From: Cryptomeria japonica
Lineage: Eukaryota > Streptophyta > Pinopsida > Cupressales > Cupressaceae
Reading direction: 5' to 3'
DNA: 64,000 nt
Assembly: GCF_030272615.1 (NCBI RefSeq)
Contig: NC_081415.1
Coordinates: 189,314,270 to 189,378,269, forward strand
In this document: positions 45,801 to 57,009 of the stretch, one piece after another
How positions within the stretch are numbered: the first letter of the stretch is position 1
Layout: the number at the start of each line of letters is the position of its first letter
Program-made: the position numbers and the translations under genes
The notes under the pieces: generated by a model
The model's database searches: none
What the model saw: only the letters and a program-made list of their open reading frames with translations
What the model was told of the DNA's origin: nothing

Positions 45801-48800
45801 TCATGTCATCTGTAACAACCTTTCATCTAGAATCTTATTCCCTTTCCAATTCTCTTTCTTAGCATATGCAATGAATCTTGATACGATTCCTTCGATTTCA
45901 GCGATTGGAATCTTGGGAAGATTCTTCATACTCTCTTCCAAGTGGATGACCTGATCGAATGCATCTAGAAGAGCTGCGTCCCATGAAGGTTCAAGTTCCT
46001 TCGTTCTTTCAATCAGGAGCATGGTGGCAAACATTTGATCATATTGCTCATCTGTAACATTTGCGTCCTTGCAAAAGATGACCTTGATTCTATTCTCTAA
46101 TTCCTGCATATCCACATCTGTCTCGACCTCGATCCTTCTGCCAAGAATGGTACGAAGTACCTCAAATACTCTGTCCTGGATCGGATTGATCACCTCCTCA
46201 ACTTGGCCACATCTAACACTGATGTCCTCGAAGAGAACATTCTTCATATGGAGTAAGGTTGACCACTGAAACAAACTGTGAGATTCTCCATCCAAGATCT
46301 TTTCTTGCGCTAAGACCTTCCTTGATGTGTGTATAATTACTTTCAAGACAGGAATGATAACGTCCTTGGTATGGGCAAATGCGGCTACTGTTATCATCAA
46401 ATTGTGGATTATCTCAAGAACCTGGATAGCTTGATGAATAATCTTCATCATCCTAGTTACAAATTCTGTGGCCACTGTATGAGATCTATCCATCCAATTA
46501 CTTGTACGTTGGACCATGTTCCTGAATCTTTCTGCTTCATTGACTGATTGAAGTGGAAGTGCTTGCACTGGTGACCTAGCTGGATCCTGACGTCCCAAAG
46601 GCTCATTGATGTGACTGAAATATGTCCTCCATGCACCTCTCTCTCTCTCAAGCTTTCTATTCTTTTCCATTTCTTCCCTAAGCTTGTCTTTCAATGCCTC
46701 AAATGAGTCGGTGGCATCATCCAATGTCTGCTCTGCTGTGGATGGTCCTAACTCGAAAGTCTGTATATCATATTCCTCTGCTAGGATCTCACCTTCATAT
46801 TTGTCTACTGCCGGTGTAGCTATCTGCAGCTTTCTGGATCCAGTCTCATCTCGAATCATCTTGGACATCTTGGTAGCCTTCCTTTTCTCTGTTACTTCGT
46901 GCGAGCGTCCAACAAGGCTCTCTAAATCAATTGCATTGTCCTCGTCCTCTACTACGATCACCTTAGTCAATCTTTCCTTCAACCAATCTGGGATATTCGA
47001 TCTTGTCTCTTGAACTTGTATTTCTTTATGCACTATTTCTTCTTCTCTGGGAGGAGATGTCATTTCATTATCTTCTTTATCTTCATCTAACTCATAATCC
47101 TGGAGAGATCCATCTGGTGACCCTTGCTGTGCCTGTCCTTCTTCCTGCCTATCGTTCTGTACCATAGACTCCATGGATTCTTCCACTTGAATTGTTCTCT
47201 TCTCTGGTCTAGAAGAAGTACCGGATGATCGATCTCTGTTAGCACCTTGCTTCTTCTTGGAAGACTCTTTCTTTTCTGATCTTTCTTTTCTCTTCGAACC
47301 TCTTGGATGGAGATTGCCCTCACTGGCACATCGAAGGTTACCTTCACCTGAATTTCTAGGATTAGGATTGCCTTCACTCACACTAGCTCCACCTTCGGCT
47401 GGTTTCTCTTCCAAAGTGAAAGTCATGGCTATGCCTTGTTCTCTCAACTTCTGATGCTGTACGTCAACCCATCTGCGAGTACAAGACAAGATTGGTGCCA
47501 TCAAAGTATCTAAATCCACGACCTCGGGCTCATTCCAATCCAACCTTATTGTTTTGCTTTCTCGATCATAGGAAGACTGGATATGTCTGCCACTGTCCTG
47601 AGCTTGGTCGGCCACTCTGTAAATCCTGCATTTCCTGATGAAATCCAAAGGCAATCTAGAATGCATTTTTCGTTTCACTTCAAGATCATCTAAGAGATTC
47701 ATCATAAAATCTTCAATCTGGTACTCATGTCTAAACTTCCTGCCGACTGTCTCCTCTAAATGTCCGTGTGGATCAAAGCTTTCTCTCAAAGCAAAAGATG
47801 AAAAAGAATACAAGGCTAACTCCTTCTCTGCGTCATCAATAGCTAAAGCATTAGGACATACCTCAACTGAATTACCCAAAATGATAGGTACTGGAACTCC
47901 ATTCTGATGTCGGTGTCTGAATGCCTTCGCATATGCTGCCAACTGTCTTGTTACTTCAAGTAACACAATTCTGTCTGTCGGATATCTCGGCAACATGTAT
48001 GGAGGTAAAGGACATCCATGCACTCTAATATAAGTGAACTTGGGAAACTGAATGAACCAAGCACCATACCTCTTCACCAATTCCTGGGCATCCTGAGATA
48101 ATCTGTTGTGAATTCCACCTTGCAACGTCCTTGTGATGTTCATCGTGAAGGTATCATTAACTAACTTGTAGTTATTCCCTGGCGGATGATGCAAGTAGGC
48201 ATAAGAATCACAAGCTCTGACCTCGCCGGGTCCTCTTCCAATCACTCCTCTGTGAGGTAGTCCTGCGTACTCAACACTCCTAATCAAGGCATAGATGACG
48301 TATGAACTCATATGGAAGGACCTAGTAGCCTTGAGTATCCTCAACTGTACGTCTAAGCAATGGCTAATCATCCTAGCCCAATGTATCGTACCTTTCCCTT
48401 GAACAATCACCTGGATGAAGTAAAACATCCACTTCTCAAAATAGAAGGCATGAGGTGCTCCTATAACTCGGTTGAGCATGGTAATCAAATCTCTGTACTC
48501 CTCCTGAAAATCAATCCTGTGCGGTGTGTTCGGGATCTTGCTTAGACGGGGACGACTCTTGAGTAGCCATTTCTTGTTGATTATGCTTAGACAAGCATCT
48601 GGATCATCATCGTACATTGATCTGGCTCCTTCTATGCTCTTGTATATCATGTCCCTGTGCTCTGGAAGGTGGAAAGCCTCACTTATAGCTTCCTCTGAAA
48701 GGTATGCCAAAGTGTTTCCCTCTTTGGACACAATCGTTCTGGACTGTGGATTATAGTGACGAGCACACTCGATCATCAACTCATGGCACTGAACAGCTGG

Positions 48801-49031
48801 AGGAAAGCCGGCCGCCTTAATAATGCCACTCTCGATTATTCTCCGGGCGACAAGTGATGGCTTGCCAATGTAAGGGACCTCTCGAAACTTCTTCGTGCTG
48901 AAGTTGCCTAAGTTAGTATCTCCAATGTTGCTCCAATTCGACACGATCTTGGTCTCCACTTCTTCGGTCTTCTGATCTTCTTTCATGAGAGCTGAACGAC
49001 TGGTGGATGCTCCCGCCTTCGGGGTTGCCAT
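45801..49031 (-). CDS. Intact ~1077-codon antisense ORF within the LTR (unknown function)
   Basis: I start at the ATG 49029-49031 (MATPKAGASTSRSALMKEDQ) because the same MATPxAG start is kept in the decayed copy at 62509; an upstream in-frame ATG exists. Residues ~30-470 form a globular, Trp/Tyr/His-rich region with AYLSEEAISEAFHLPE, WMFYFIQVIVQGKGTIHWAR and LPRYPTDRIVLLEVTRQLAA. Residues ~570-700 are charged and disordered with a basic KRKERSEKKESSKKK stretch (possible nuclear signal). A coiled coil lies near 790-820, and the C-terminal ~250 residues are helical. No stop interrupts it. The N-terminal layout recalls the 'putative plant transposon protein' ORF1 of Tat/Ogre elements, which is only a guess. 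I know no function. Confidence 0.85.
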   Translation of the reverse strand: MATPKAGASTSRSALMKEDQKTEEVETKIVSNWSNIGDTNLGNFSTKKFREVPYIGKPSLVARRIIESGIIKAAGFPPAVQCHELMIECARHYNPQSRTIVSKEGNTLAYLSEEAISEAFHLPEHRDMIYKSIEGARSMYDDDPDACLSIINKKWLLKSRPRLSKIPNTPHRIDFQEEYRDLITMLNRVIGAPHAFYFEKWMFYFIQVIVQGKGTIHWARMISHCLDVQLRILKATRSFHMSSYVIYALIRSVEYAGLPHRGVIGRGPGEVRACDSYAYLHHPPGNNYKLVNDTFTMNITRTLQGGIHNRLSQDAQELVKRYGAWFIQFPKFTYIRVHGCPLPPYMLPRYPTDRIVLLEVTRQLAAYAKAFRHRHQNGVPVPIILGNSVEVCPNALAIDDAEKELALYSFSSFALRESFDPHGHLEETVGRKFRHEYQIEDFMMNLLDDLEVKRKMHSRLPLDFIRKCRIYRVADQAQDSGRHIQSSYDRESKTIRLDWNEPEVVDLDTLMAPILSCTRRWVDVQHQKLREQGIAMTFTLEEKPAEGGASVSEGNPNPRNSGEGNLRCASEGNLHPRGSKRKERSEKKESSKKKQGANRDRSSGTSSRPEKRTIQVEESMESMVQNDRQEEGQAQQGSPDGSLQDYELDEDKEDNEMTSPPREEEIVHKEIQVQETRSNIPDWLKERLTKVIVVEDEDNAIDLESLVGRSHEVTEKRKATKMSKMIRDETGSRKLQIATPAVDKYEGEILAEEYDIQTFELGPSTAEQTLDDATDSFEALKDKLREEMEKNRKLERERGAWRTYFSHINEPLGRQDPARSPVQALPLQSVNEAERFRNMVQRTSNWMDRSHTVATEFVTRMMKIIHQAIQVLEIIHNLMITVAAFAHTKDVIIPVLKVIIHTSRKVLAQEKILDGESHSLFQWSTLLHMKNVLFEDISVRCGQVEEVINPIQDRVFEVLRTILGRRIEVETDVDMQELENRIKVIFCKDANVTDEQYDQMFATMLLIERTKELEPSWDAALLDAFDQVIHLEESMKNLPKIPIAEIEGIVSRFIAYAKKENWKGNKILDERLLQMT

Positions 49032-49581
49032 ACCTACACAACATTTCATAATGAGAACTAGATTTTGCAATGAATAACATAGATTAGAGAGGTAAATTTT
49101 TAGGAAACCTCATGATAAGTCTAGAGTTATCATTTCCTAAAATGAACGATTGAGCTAGGAATTGAAAATTCAAAAAATTTCAAAATTTAAAATATGACGA
49201 TCAACAAATAAAACAATAAAACCAAATCGCCATACCTCAATAGAGAGCTAACTCTAGAATGCAAAATGAAAAGGATTCGCCTAGGCAAAAAGATCGAAAA
49301 TATATAGTCTTCAACGTGATCTCCTCAAGCCAACGTTCCTCTTATCAAGTTCGCCACCCTTCAAGTTTTTGACGTGATCTTCAATGCCTTTGACAATTCG
49401 CTTCAAATGGAAACTTGGAGTCGCACCACTTTGGATAATAGTTTGCACCACCTTGCTTTGTAAACTCCAAATCGCACTTTCAAACACAATTTCGCACCTC
49501 CTTGGATATAAATTCGCACTTCTCCCTTTGATCGCATATGAGATGAAAAATGATAATGTGAAAATAATGATTTTCACCTTT

Positions 49582-49590
49582 CCTTTTATA
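49582..49590 (-). promoter_or_regulatory. TATA box of the antisense ORF
   Basis: TATAAAAGG on the minus strand, about 550 bp upstream of the ATG. A TGTGTAG acceptor-like site just before the ATG, also kept before the ATG in the 62509 copy, suggests a 5' UTR intron. Confidence 0.55.
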
Positions 49591-49915
49591 GCGCTCACCT
49601 CTTATCATTATTTAGGCCGACTTGTGTAAAAATAAGGCAATTTAAATGATTTTTAATCAATAATAAAGGCCGACCTCTATATACCAAGCGCTCTTTTTAA
49701 TTTTTTAATTAATTTAATAATTAATTATTAAATGCCATCGTTTTTAATTAATAAACTTCGATTTTTTTTTTACAAGGCAAAAAATAATTAATTAATACCA
49801 AGCGCAATATTTAAATGCCATTTTTAATTAAATATCGATTTTGCTAGCATTTAAATAAATTCAAAAATGTTTGTTTGAGCGCCAAAATATTTTGAAAATG
49901 AAGTATACGTACCTC

Positions 49916-51684
49916 ATCGCCCTGGTCCCTGATTGAGGGACAGGAGCGATCCATTACTTTGGTCATGATTCTTGCATTTTTGACGTCCAAAGTCTTCATC
50001 TCCACGTTCAAATCGACCATTTTGTCGGGTCCTTCGAGTTTGAGTGTCTTGCTTGTGTGAACAAATGCCTTTATAACCATTATCGCCCTGGTCCCTTGGA
50101 GAGGGACAGGAGCGATCTTCATGTTTTCTCCATTTCAAACTTGGATTAATAACATTTTAACGTTCACCACCTTTGTATTATCTTCCAAATGATGTTTTAA
50201 ACCCCTTGCAACTTCGCTTAGACGTGATCTTGGAAGGATAACGAGTGCTTTAGTAAATATCGCCCTGGTCCCTTGGAGAGGGACAGGAGCGATCCTCATA
50301 ATTTCTCCTTGACCTTTGTAACTTCGAGCCTCAATCATCTTTGTGAAGGACAAACAACGCTATTCTTTCATTCCACGCTCATTTCGCTTGAATTCCACAA
50401 GACATTTAATCGTTGGAAGGATCATCGCCCTTGTCCCTTGGAGAGGGACAGGAGCGATCCATGTGTCTTGGCTCAAATTACTTCGTTCTTGACATTAACT
50501 CCACGTTCATCATCTTCCAAATAGCATCTTTGGCGTTTCCTATCCTTGCCTCGTCATGATTTTGAAGGAACATGGGTATTTTAATAAAAATCGCTTTGGT
50601 CCTTGTCCAAAGGACAGGAGCGATATAAGTCCCTTAGCTCAATTGATAACATTTTGACGTTCAAAACTTTGGTATATCACCTTCAAAAGACGCCTTGAAC
50701 CTTTTACGACCTTGTAAAGTCTTGACTTAACGTGATTTTTGCATGAATTGGCCAATATATTCAATATCGCTCTGGTCCCTTCCTAAGGGACAGGAGCGAA
50801 CTTCAACACTTTGAGCTTATGCTTGCGTTCTCCAACTTGCAATTGCTATCATCGTGTAAAACGTAGTCTTTTGATCCTTCTTAGTCGCTTGGAACGTGAT
50901 CAACTTTCAAATTTTATGCCTTTATGGAAATATCGCTCTGGTCCCTTCCTGAGGGACAGGAGCGAATTAGATGTCTTGGTGTGGTTCCTTCAATATTGGC
51001 AACTTTGGATACTTCGTGCTTGATTGAGATGCCTTGAAACGCCTTTGCCACCTTGTTCCTTGTCTTGGAGTGTCTTGAATTTTGAAGAAAAGGCAACATA
51101 CTCATTATATCGCCCTGGTCCCTTGGAGAGGGACAGGAGCGATCTTGCTCTTGTGGGTTTCACTTCACTTCATATCCTTCAAAAACTATCTTCAACGGAT
51201 TCGTAATGTTCCATTCCATTCATCCATGCCTTGGGATCCATTCAAACTGGGCAAGAAAATCACTTAAGACAAAAATCGCTCTGGTCCCTGCCTGAGGGAC
51301 AGGAGCGAACTTAGGTATTTAAGTCCCTTGTTGGCGTTTCATAATCTTCAATTTGTCTTAAACGCTTTCGATTGACCTCCTTTCTTGCCTTCAAACTTAT
51401 AACTTGCTTGATTTTTGCCTGAATTTTGCCTTATGAAGAACTTCGCTCTGGTCCCTGGGAGAGGGATGAGAGCTACAATGTACTTCGCCCTGGTCCCTCC
51501 TTGAGGGACAGGAGCGATTTTGCATATTTGGTGCATTCTCCTTCACGTCGGTACTTCAAGTTATATTCATTTGATAAAACATCTCTCCTTGGACCTTTTC
51601 AAATCATCAAGTCGTCAAAATCTTGCAAGGACACAGCAATATTTGATTTGTAGCTCCGGTCCTTCACTGAGGGACAGGAGCGAT
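49916..51684 (+). repeat. Array of 12 hairpin units, period ~168 bp (copy E)
   Basis: Units begin near 49916, 50084, 50258, 50425, 50588, 50765, 50931, 51109, 51273, 51441, 51484 and 51650. The outer arms are ATCGCYC and GAGCGAT, the inner arms GGTCCCT and AGGGAC. Loops vary (TTGGAG, TCCTA, GATTG, TCCTTG), while arm pairing is kept. Compared with copy H the central A-T pair is T-A and one outer T-A pair is A-T. Confidence 0.9.
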
Positions 51685-52086
51685 TTTGCTCCTACAGGCC
51701 AAAATATCATGATTTCACAAGTTTAATCACTTCACAAGGCAAAAACAAATCATTCTCAATGCCCAGGATCAAAATCAAAAAACTCAAAATTTGGTCAAAA
51801 TTACTCAATTGGACAAAAATTCACATTTCATCATCAACACTTAGACAAATTTAAGCTCTGCATTCAACATTCCAATTGAAAATAGACCATTCTGGCGAAT
51901 TCATTTCATTCAAAATTTGCATCCTTCGAAAGGAAGCTCAAAAGCCCTCAAAACTGACTGGATTCTGGCCTAAAAAGACAATAACTAAAACCCTAAGGCT
52001 TGACCCTAAATCCAGACAACTGACTGACTAACAAAATCCTAAAAACGAAGCGAAAGGCGAGCGAAAAACAAGCAAAAAGAGGGGGT

Positions 52087-52103
52087 CCCCATTTGCGATG
52101 GGG
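52087..52103. repeat. LTR-end palindrome CCCCATTTGCGATGGGG
   Basis: A near-perfect inverted repeat ~25 bp from the LTR end. Also present at 36694-36710 and, in opposite orientation, at 58378-58394. Confidence 0.8.
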
Positions 52104-52128
52104 CGATGTGTGAAATGGTCACAACATC

Positions 52129-52144
52129 TGGCGACACCACTGAG
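52129..52144 (+). promoter_or_regulatory. Primer-binding-site-like sequence after LTR E
   Basis: TGGCGACACCACTGAG starts two bases after the LTR end. It resembles the TGGCGACTC... primer sites I recall for Tat/Ogre-type elements, and it supports plus orientation of the LTR. Confidence 0.5.
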
Positions 52145-53032
52145 AAATGTTGCAAAACATTTGGGAATCAATCCTTCTAAAAGAAGACTCAGAAAATCTC
52201 CCTCAACAAAACCAGGAGTTAAGAAACACTTACAAGAAGAGACCATCATATTGAGACAAAGTATCAAGTCCACAGTTACCGATGTGTGTGCAAATGCGTT
52301 AATTCCCCTCAACAAGACAATCATGATCTTCAGGTTCCCCTGTGATAAGCTACGTAGTTCGTCTAGACTTCAAAAGCATCCTGGATAGAGCCTCGCTGCC
52401 AGCCAGGCGTCTATAGCCCCGATGGAGTTATTCGTAAATTCCCTTTAGCCAATTTGATATTTCCTTTAGCTCATCTCTTTTCTTTTGATTTTTCTCATCA
52501 TTTTTTTTTATCCTTTCTTTTGATACTGCTTTTCAATTCTGTCAATTCCTTGGCTCGTGAGTAGTGAAACTCACTAGGGTTTGAGGATTGCGGTGGTGCT
52601 GAAGTTAGACTTTAGATTTTTCACTGATCACAGCTTCGCCTGGAAACCATAATGACTCGGAGATTATAAGTGTGTGAAAATATAATAACTAGAGGACAAA
52701 AATACGTGAGTTCAATAAGTTAATCTACTTCAATGCAAATACGTCTTGACTCAAAGCTTTATTAAAAGAAACTCCCTTTGTAATTCCAAAAGACCTCATG
52801 ATTTGCCAAATGCAACCAACAACCTAGCGGGAAGTCAAAGCGTTATATAACAAAATCACCCAATATCAAATGGATACCCCTCAGGACAAAACAACTAACC
52901 TAAAACAAAACACCTAAACTAAAAACAAAAAACAAAACAAAAGGCAAACAAAAACGAAAGAAAAGCAAACAAACGAAAAAAAAAAATGAAAGCAAACTAA
53001 ACTAACTATGTACAAGGGAAGGCCTTGGCATT
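52145..53032. other. Non-coding stretch between LTR E and the integrase fragment
   Basis: Possibly the start of the leader of the family L element, then the 3' non-coding part of the minus-strand integrase element. It holds a pyrimidine run (52480-52530) and an A-rich run (52880-53000). The junction between the two is not located. Confidence 0.4.
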
Positions 53033-53782
53033 TTAGGACTGGAAATAATGTTTGAGATACCTCCCATTGACAGGCAAAAGGATGTCTTCTCCAGTTAAAG
53101 TCTGCAACCTAAATGCATTTTCTCCCAATATCTCTGAAATTTGATAAGGGCCTTTCCAAAGCTTATCAAACTTATCATGTTCTCCTCGTTTTTCATGTGC
53201 TTTGTCCCAATACAGGACGAGATCTGAAATTCGGAATGCTTTAACTCTTGCTTGTCGATCAAACCATCTCTTCACCACTCCTTGGTGTTTTGCAAAATTC
53301 TCTAATGCTTGATCTCTCTTTTCTTCCAGGTTCATTAATTGCGTCAATCTGGCTTGTACTGCATCAGTATCTTCCATGTACTCTTGAATGAATCTTAAAG
53401 TTGGAATCCTGAGTTGCATAGGGAAGACTGGGTCTTGGCCATAAACCAGAAAATAAGGCGAAATGCCTAATGCGTTCTTTGTCTTGATTCTGTCTGCCCA
53501 TAAAGCGAATCTTAACTGGGTATGCCATTCTCTCGGACTTCTCTCTAGCAATTTCTTGATGACGCTGAGTAAATTCTTGTTGGTAGACTCAGCTAACCCA
53601 TTACCCTGAGGATAATAATTTGATGAAAACTTAAGGGTTATTCCATACTCAAAAGCCCAATTTGAGAATCTCAATGATGTGAATGCCGATCCATTGTCGC
53701 AAACCAACGCATAAGGACATCCAAACCTTGTGATTATATTTTCCTCCAAAAATTTTATTACAACTTCAGTAGAGCAAACTTT
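53033..53782 (-). CDS. Integrase core and C-terminus (Ty3/Gypsy), open but N-truncated
   Basis: About 250 open codons. VCDNGSAFTS carries the second catalytic Asp and YYPQGNGLAESTNKNL the catalytic Glu, both intact. The region around the first Asp is missing, because the frame upstream of 53782 turns into unrelated sequence. The C-terminal module reads LWKGPYQISEILGENAFRLQ and ends LPVNGRYLKHYFQS. It resembles Tat/Athila-type integrases. It is better preserved than the 14183-15283 integrase, so it comes from a younger element. The strand is opposite to the apparent sense of the adjacent LTR. Confidence 0.85.
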   Translation of the reverse strand, partial: KVCSTEVVIKFLEENIITRFGCPYALVCDNGSAFTSLRFSNWAFEYGITLKFSSNYYPQGNGLAESTNKNLLSVIKKLLERSPREWHTQLRFALWADRIKTKNALGISPYFLVYGQDPVFPMQLRIPTLRFIQEYMEDTDAVQARLTQLMNLEEKRDQALENFAKHQGVVKRWFDRQARVKAFRISDLVLYWDKAHEKRGEHDKFDKLWKGPYQISEILGENAFRLQTLTGEDILLPVNGRYLKHYFQS

Positions 53783-53958
53783 AAGTGTTGTGCGTATAGG
53801 TGACAGGTTTAGAAGAGAAGGAATGCAAATCCAGAAAGTACAAACTGAGACAAATTGAACCAAATTTATCCCTTTCAAAATGGAAAACTAGGATACTTGC
53901 AACTCATGGATGTTGAGAGTAAGACAACTTTAGTTAAGTGGCCTATTTTCTTGCTTCT

Positions 53959-56950
53959 TGTTGATGGTGTTTTTATGCACTATGCAACATAGAATAAAAT
54001 ATTAAGTATTCTATCCTTTGTTGAACAAAGACTCCCAAATGCTAAGTTGCGTGATCAAGTGGGACGACTCCAAGGTTCTCGAATGTCAGGTTTTGACATG
54101 CTCTTGGACAGACTTAGTTGTGTATGATGTGATATTGCTGGGATCACAATGTGGACTTATGTTGAATGCTTGAATGCTCGGATGATGCTAGAATGTGGGA
54201 TTTTAACTTGATTTGAAAAAAAAGGAAAATGGATAGGGTTGAAAGCTAGTTTAACTCTAGGAATGTAAGGGCAAAGAACAATGTTTGGTGAAACTCCAAC
54301 TAAGTCTTGCTTTGGCATGCTATGAACATCTCCATAAGGCTAGTGCAATCTTCTAAGGATAGCTTTATGATTTTCAAATCATCACCACAAGCATAGACAC
54401 CATCAAGTTGATGCATATCAATGAAGAAGCGATAATTGAAGTTAAGCCTGGCTAAAATGGATCCAGTTGACCATGTAGGGCACTTTACCATCGACAAGGT
54501 GTTAGTAGTATGGATATACAAATTTCACCATTGATCATACACAAAGTCGTCCATTCATCTAAACAACATGAAAATTAAATTGAGAAGTAGAGACCATGCA
54601 AATTGTTGAATCGACACATATAATTCACCATATCTTCAATGAAGTTTACATGCCTTTTACAACAATATCTTGGCAACAATCTTTGCCTCTCTTTCTACTC
54701 TAATTGTTTACTTGCTATCTAACTACTGACTCTCTATTTGCTATTAACTATTAACATTATAAATGAAGAAGTGGAGCCTTATATAGTGCTCTCATTACAA
54801 TTCAGTGGCTTAGATTGATTTGCAATCAATGGTCAAGATCGAAAGATAGAAACCCAAATTAGGGTTTGTTACACCCATTGTAAAGCATTTAATGCTTGAC
54901 CAATGATAAAATAACAATTGATGGGACACATGTCCTTCCTTGAAAATTGGACCAATAGATAGTGATGGTAGGTACATTGAACTTTGTGCCCATGTGGGAG
55001 TTAGGTACATTAAATCTAGACGCCTTATCTTGAAATGATATGATTGCATAAGTGATGATTGGGCGCCACCTCAGCTTGCTCGATCTTTGTACCTCATCAC
55101 GAGTTTTAGATGGAGGAGGCATATCTCTTGATACTCAACATGTCCAAGCTCCTGATGTGATGATGACTTTGCTCATGTCGATCTTCTAACTTTGATTAAC
55201 TCTTCTAAAACTATCTCTTTTCTTGATCACTTCGCCTTGAAGCTTCTATCTGGCTATACTGGCAATGTTTCTTGGATTTCTGAAGGAAATTCAAGATTGT
55301 GAAAATTTCATCCTTGAATGCTTGATGTTGATTTCTATCCTTTGCCTTGATGTTGCATTGGTCTTACTCGTTGTGTTACTTTGCCGTTGTGATGATCTTC
55401 TTGTTGTATACGAGCTGATTGTCATTGCCCTGAACAGATTGTGTTATTACCTTGGATGCCTTGTCTTGTTTTGGACGGACCTCTTTCTTGTCTAGGACAC
55501 CTTGTGACATTGCCTTGAAGGACCCGAAGTGTAATGTCTTCCTTTATGAGAGTTTGTTGTGCTAGAGTCATCAGCCTCTAATTTTTGTCAGATCGGTGAT
55601 GTAGATATGATAACCTCCCTCTAATTTGATTTTATACCAGGGCCTTCACTGCTGTGCCAAAACCGCCACCTCATGCTATGATGTTGAATGGTCAAATGTA
55701 ACAATATTTGTATCGCTGTTCTCCAAAATGAATTCGCTGTGATGCAACCCTTCAATATTGCCTTAGACACAAATCTATGAATTGGCATCAATAACCAAAT
55801 CGCCAATAAGGTTGAGTTGCTGATTAAAATGTAGTCTCTTTGCTGTGGACGAGGGATAAATTCTCTGGCTCCAAACAAGATCGCTAAGTGTCAAAATTAC
55901 AATCACTTTCAGTCACTTATTCACCACCGAATATCGCCTTACAACCTGAATTATTTGTCAATGTCGCTGTTGGAAGTGATGGCATACTGATCGCTTTTGT
56001 TCATAATACAAAATCTCATCTATAGATGGATGATTTTCGCTGGACCTGCAGAGAGTAATTTGCTGATGAAAGCAATATCAATTGTAAATTGATCAAATGA
56101 AATGATCAATTTTAAGTTTATAGCTGTTTTAGAAAGGTCGATACCTCATCACTAGCATTTTGGCGATTTTCATTTAATGATGTTCGATTGGAGTGATAAA
56201 CATTTTGGCCAACCTCATTCAATATTTAGTGGACATCGATTGCAAATTTAAATGCTTCAAATTGTGGCACTTAGGAAATCCAAACTCACCTCTTACATTA
56301 AATGTCTCATCACCAATCTTCAATGGTAAGGCAACATTCATTAAATGCATTGCATCTATCATTGGCAAGAGACCTCGTGCTTTGTCTTTTGAGTCTTAAA
56401 TTAAATCGCCTTGCAATTAGTCTATAAAGGTGAGCCCTTCTTATTAAATGCATTTCAATGATGCCTATGCAAGACTTCGAGTTTTGAAACTTGTATTGAA
56501 TTTGATATTGAGACTGCATTGTGGACATTCCAATGCTCATATTTCGCTCTTGTTAAGGTTGACATTGCTTCTCTGTTCATTGCATTCATTAAATGCCCTT
56601 GTTCTTTGTTCATCGCATTTTACCAAATGACTCGCATCGTTTGGAGTTCAAGGCATTGCCTCTCTTCTTTCCAAATCGAACTTGACTTGATTGTTCTCAC
56701 TCATACATCATTGCGGCCAAAGACAAGGTGTTCTAGGCAATGACAAGGTGTTCAAAGCAATGACAAGTGGTATCATTTTCATGCCTTAGCCAAATTTTTG
56801 ATTTTTCAATTTTAAAGGTGAATCGCTCTAGCTCATTTAATGTCTTAAAAGCATCAAAGAAAATAGTCCAGCCTATGTTTTGATTGGTCAAAGAAATCGC
56901 ACTGCCTTAAAATTCTTATTGCTGCCCTTTGTTTAATCTATGGAACCCAA
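53959..56950 (+). mobile_element. Diverged partial LTR of family L (copy F)
   Basis: Starts TGTTGATGG and follows other copies through the 'ggttctc' block, TATATAG (54780-54786) and a 'taactcttctaaaactatct' block near 55200. It then diverges: no ORF, no minisatellite, no hairpin array. The end at ~56950 is approximate; the LTR terminus is missing. Scattered TCGC words remain at 55700-56150. Confidence 0.6.
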
Positions 56951-57009
56951 GGAAGGCCACGCTAGAAAAAGGTAGTTCTTGAAAAAATTTCTAACTCTCC
57001 ATGTTAAAG

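Larger units (their letters stand above)
44754..52126 (+). mobile_element. Giant LTR of family L (7.37 kb) with antisense gene
   Basis: Begins TGTTGACG and ends GGTCACAACA. Both ends match solo LTR H (32556-36733), whose limits are fixed by GATCC duplications. In plus sense it has a TATA box (45610-45618), the antisense ORF (45801-49031), the 12-unit hairpin array (49916-51684), a terminal palindrome (52087-52103) and, just outside, a primer-like site (52129). Flanking sequences do not form a duplication (gcatcc at left, tctgg at right), so it is not a solo LTR but part of a larger, rearranged element. Confidence 0.8.

Noticed and set aside
46069-48756. Plus-strand ORFs opposite the long antisense ORF, e.g. 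46684-47013
   Set aside because: They are shadows of the 1077-codon frame, with no domain or consistent start.
52098-52388. 96-codon plus-strand ORF crossing the end of LTR E
   Set aside because: It spans the LTR end and primer-like site, has no known domain, and is not kept in other copies.
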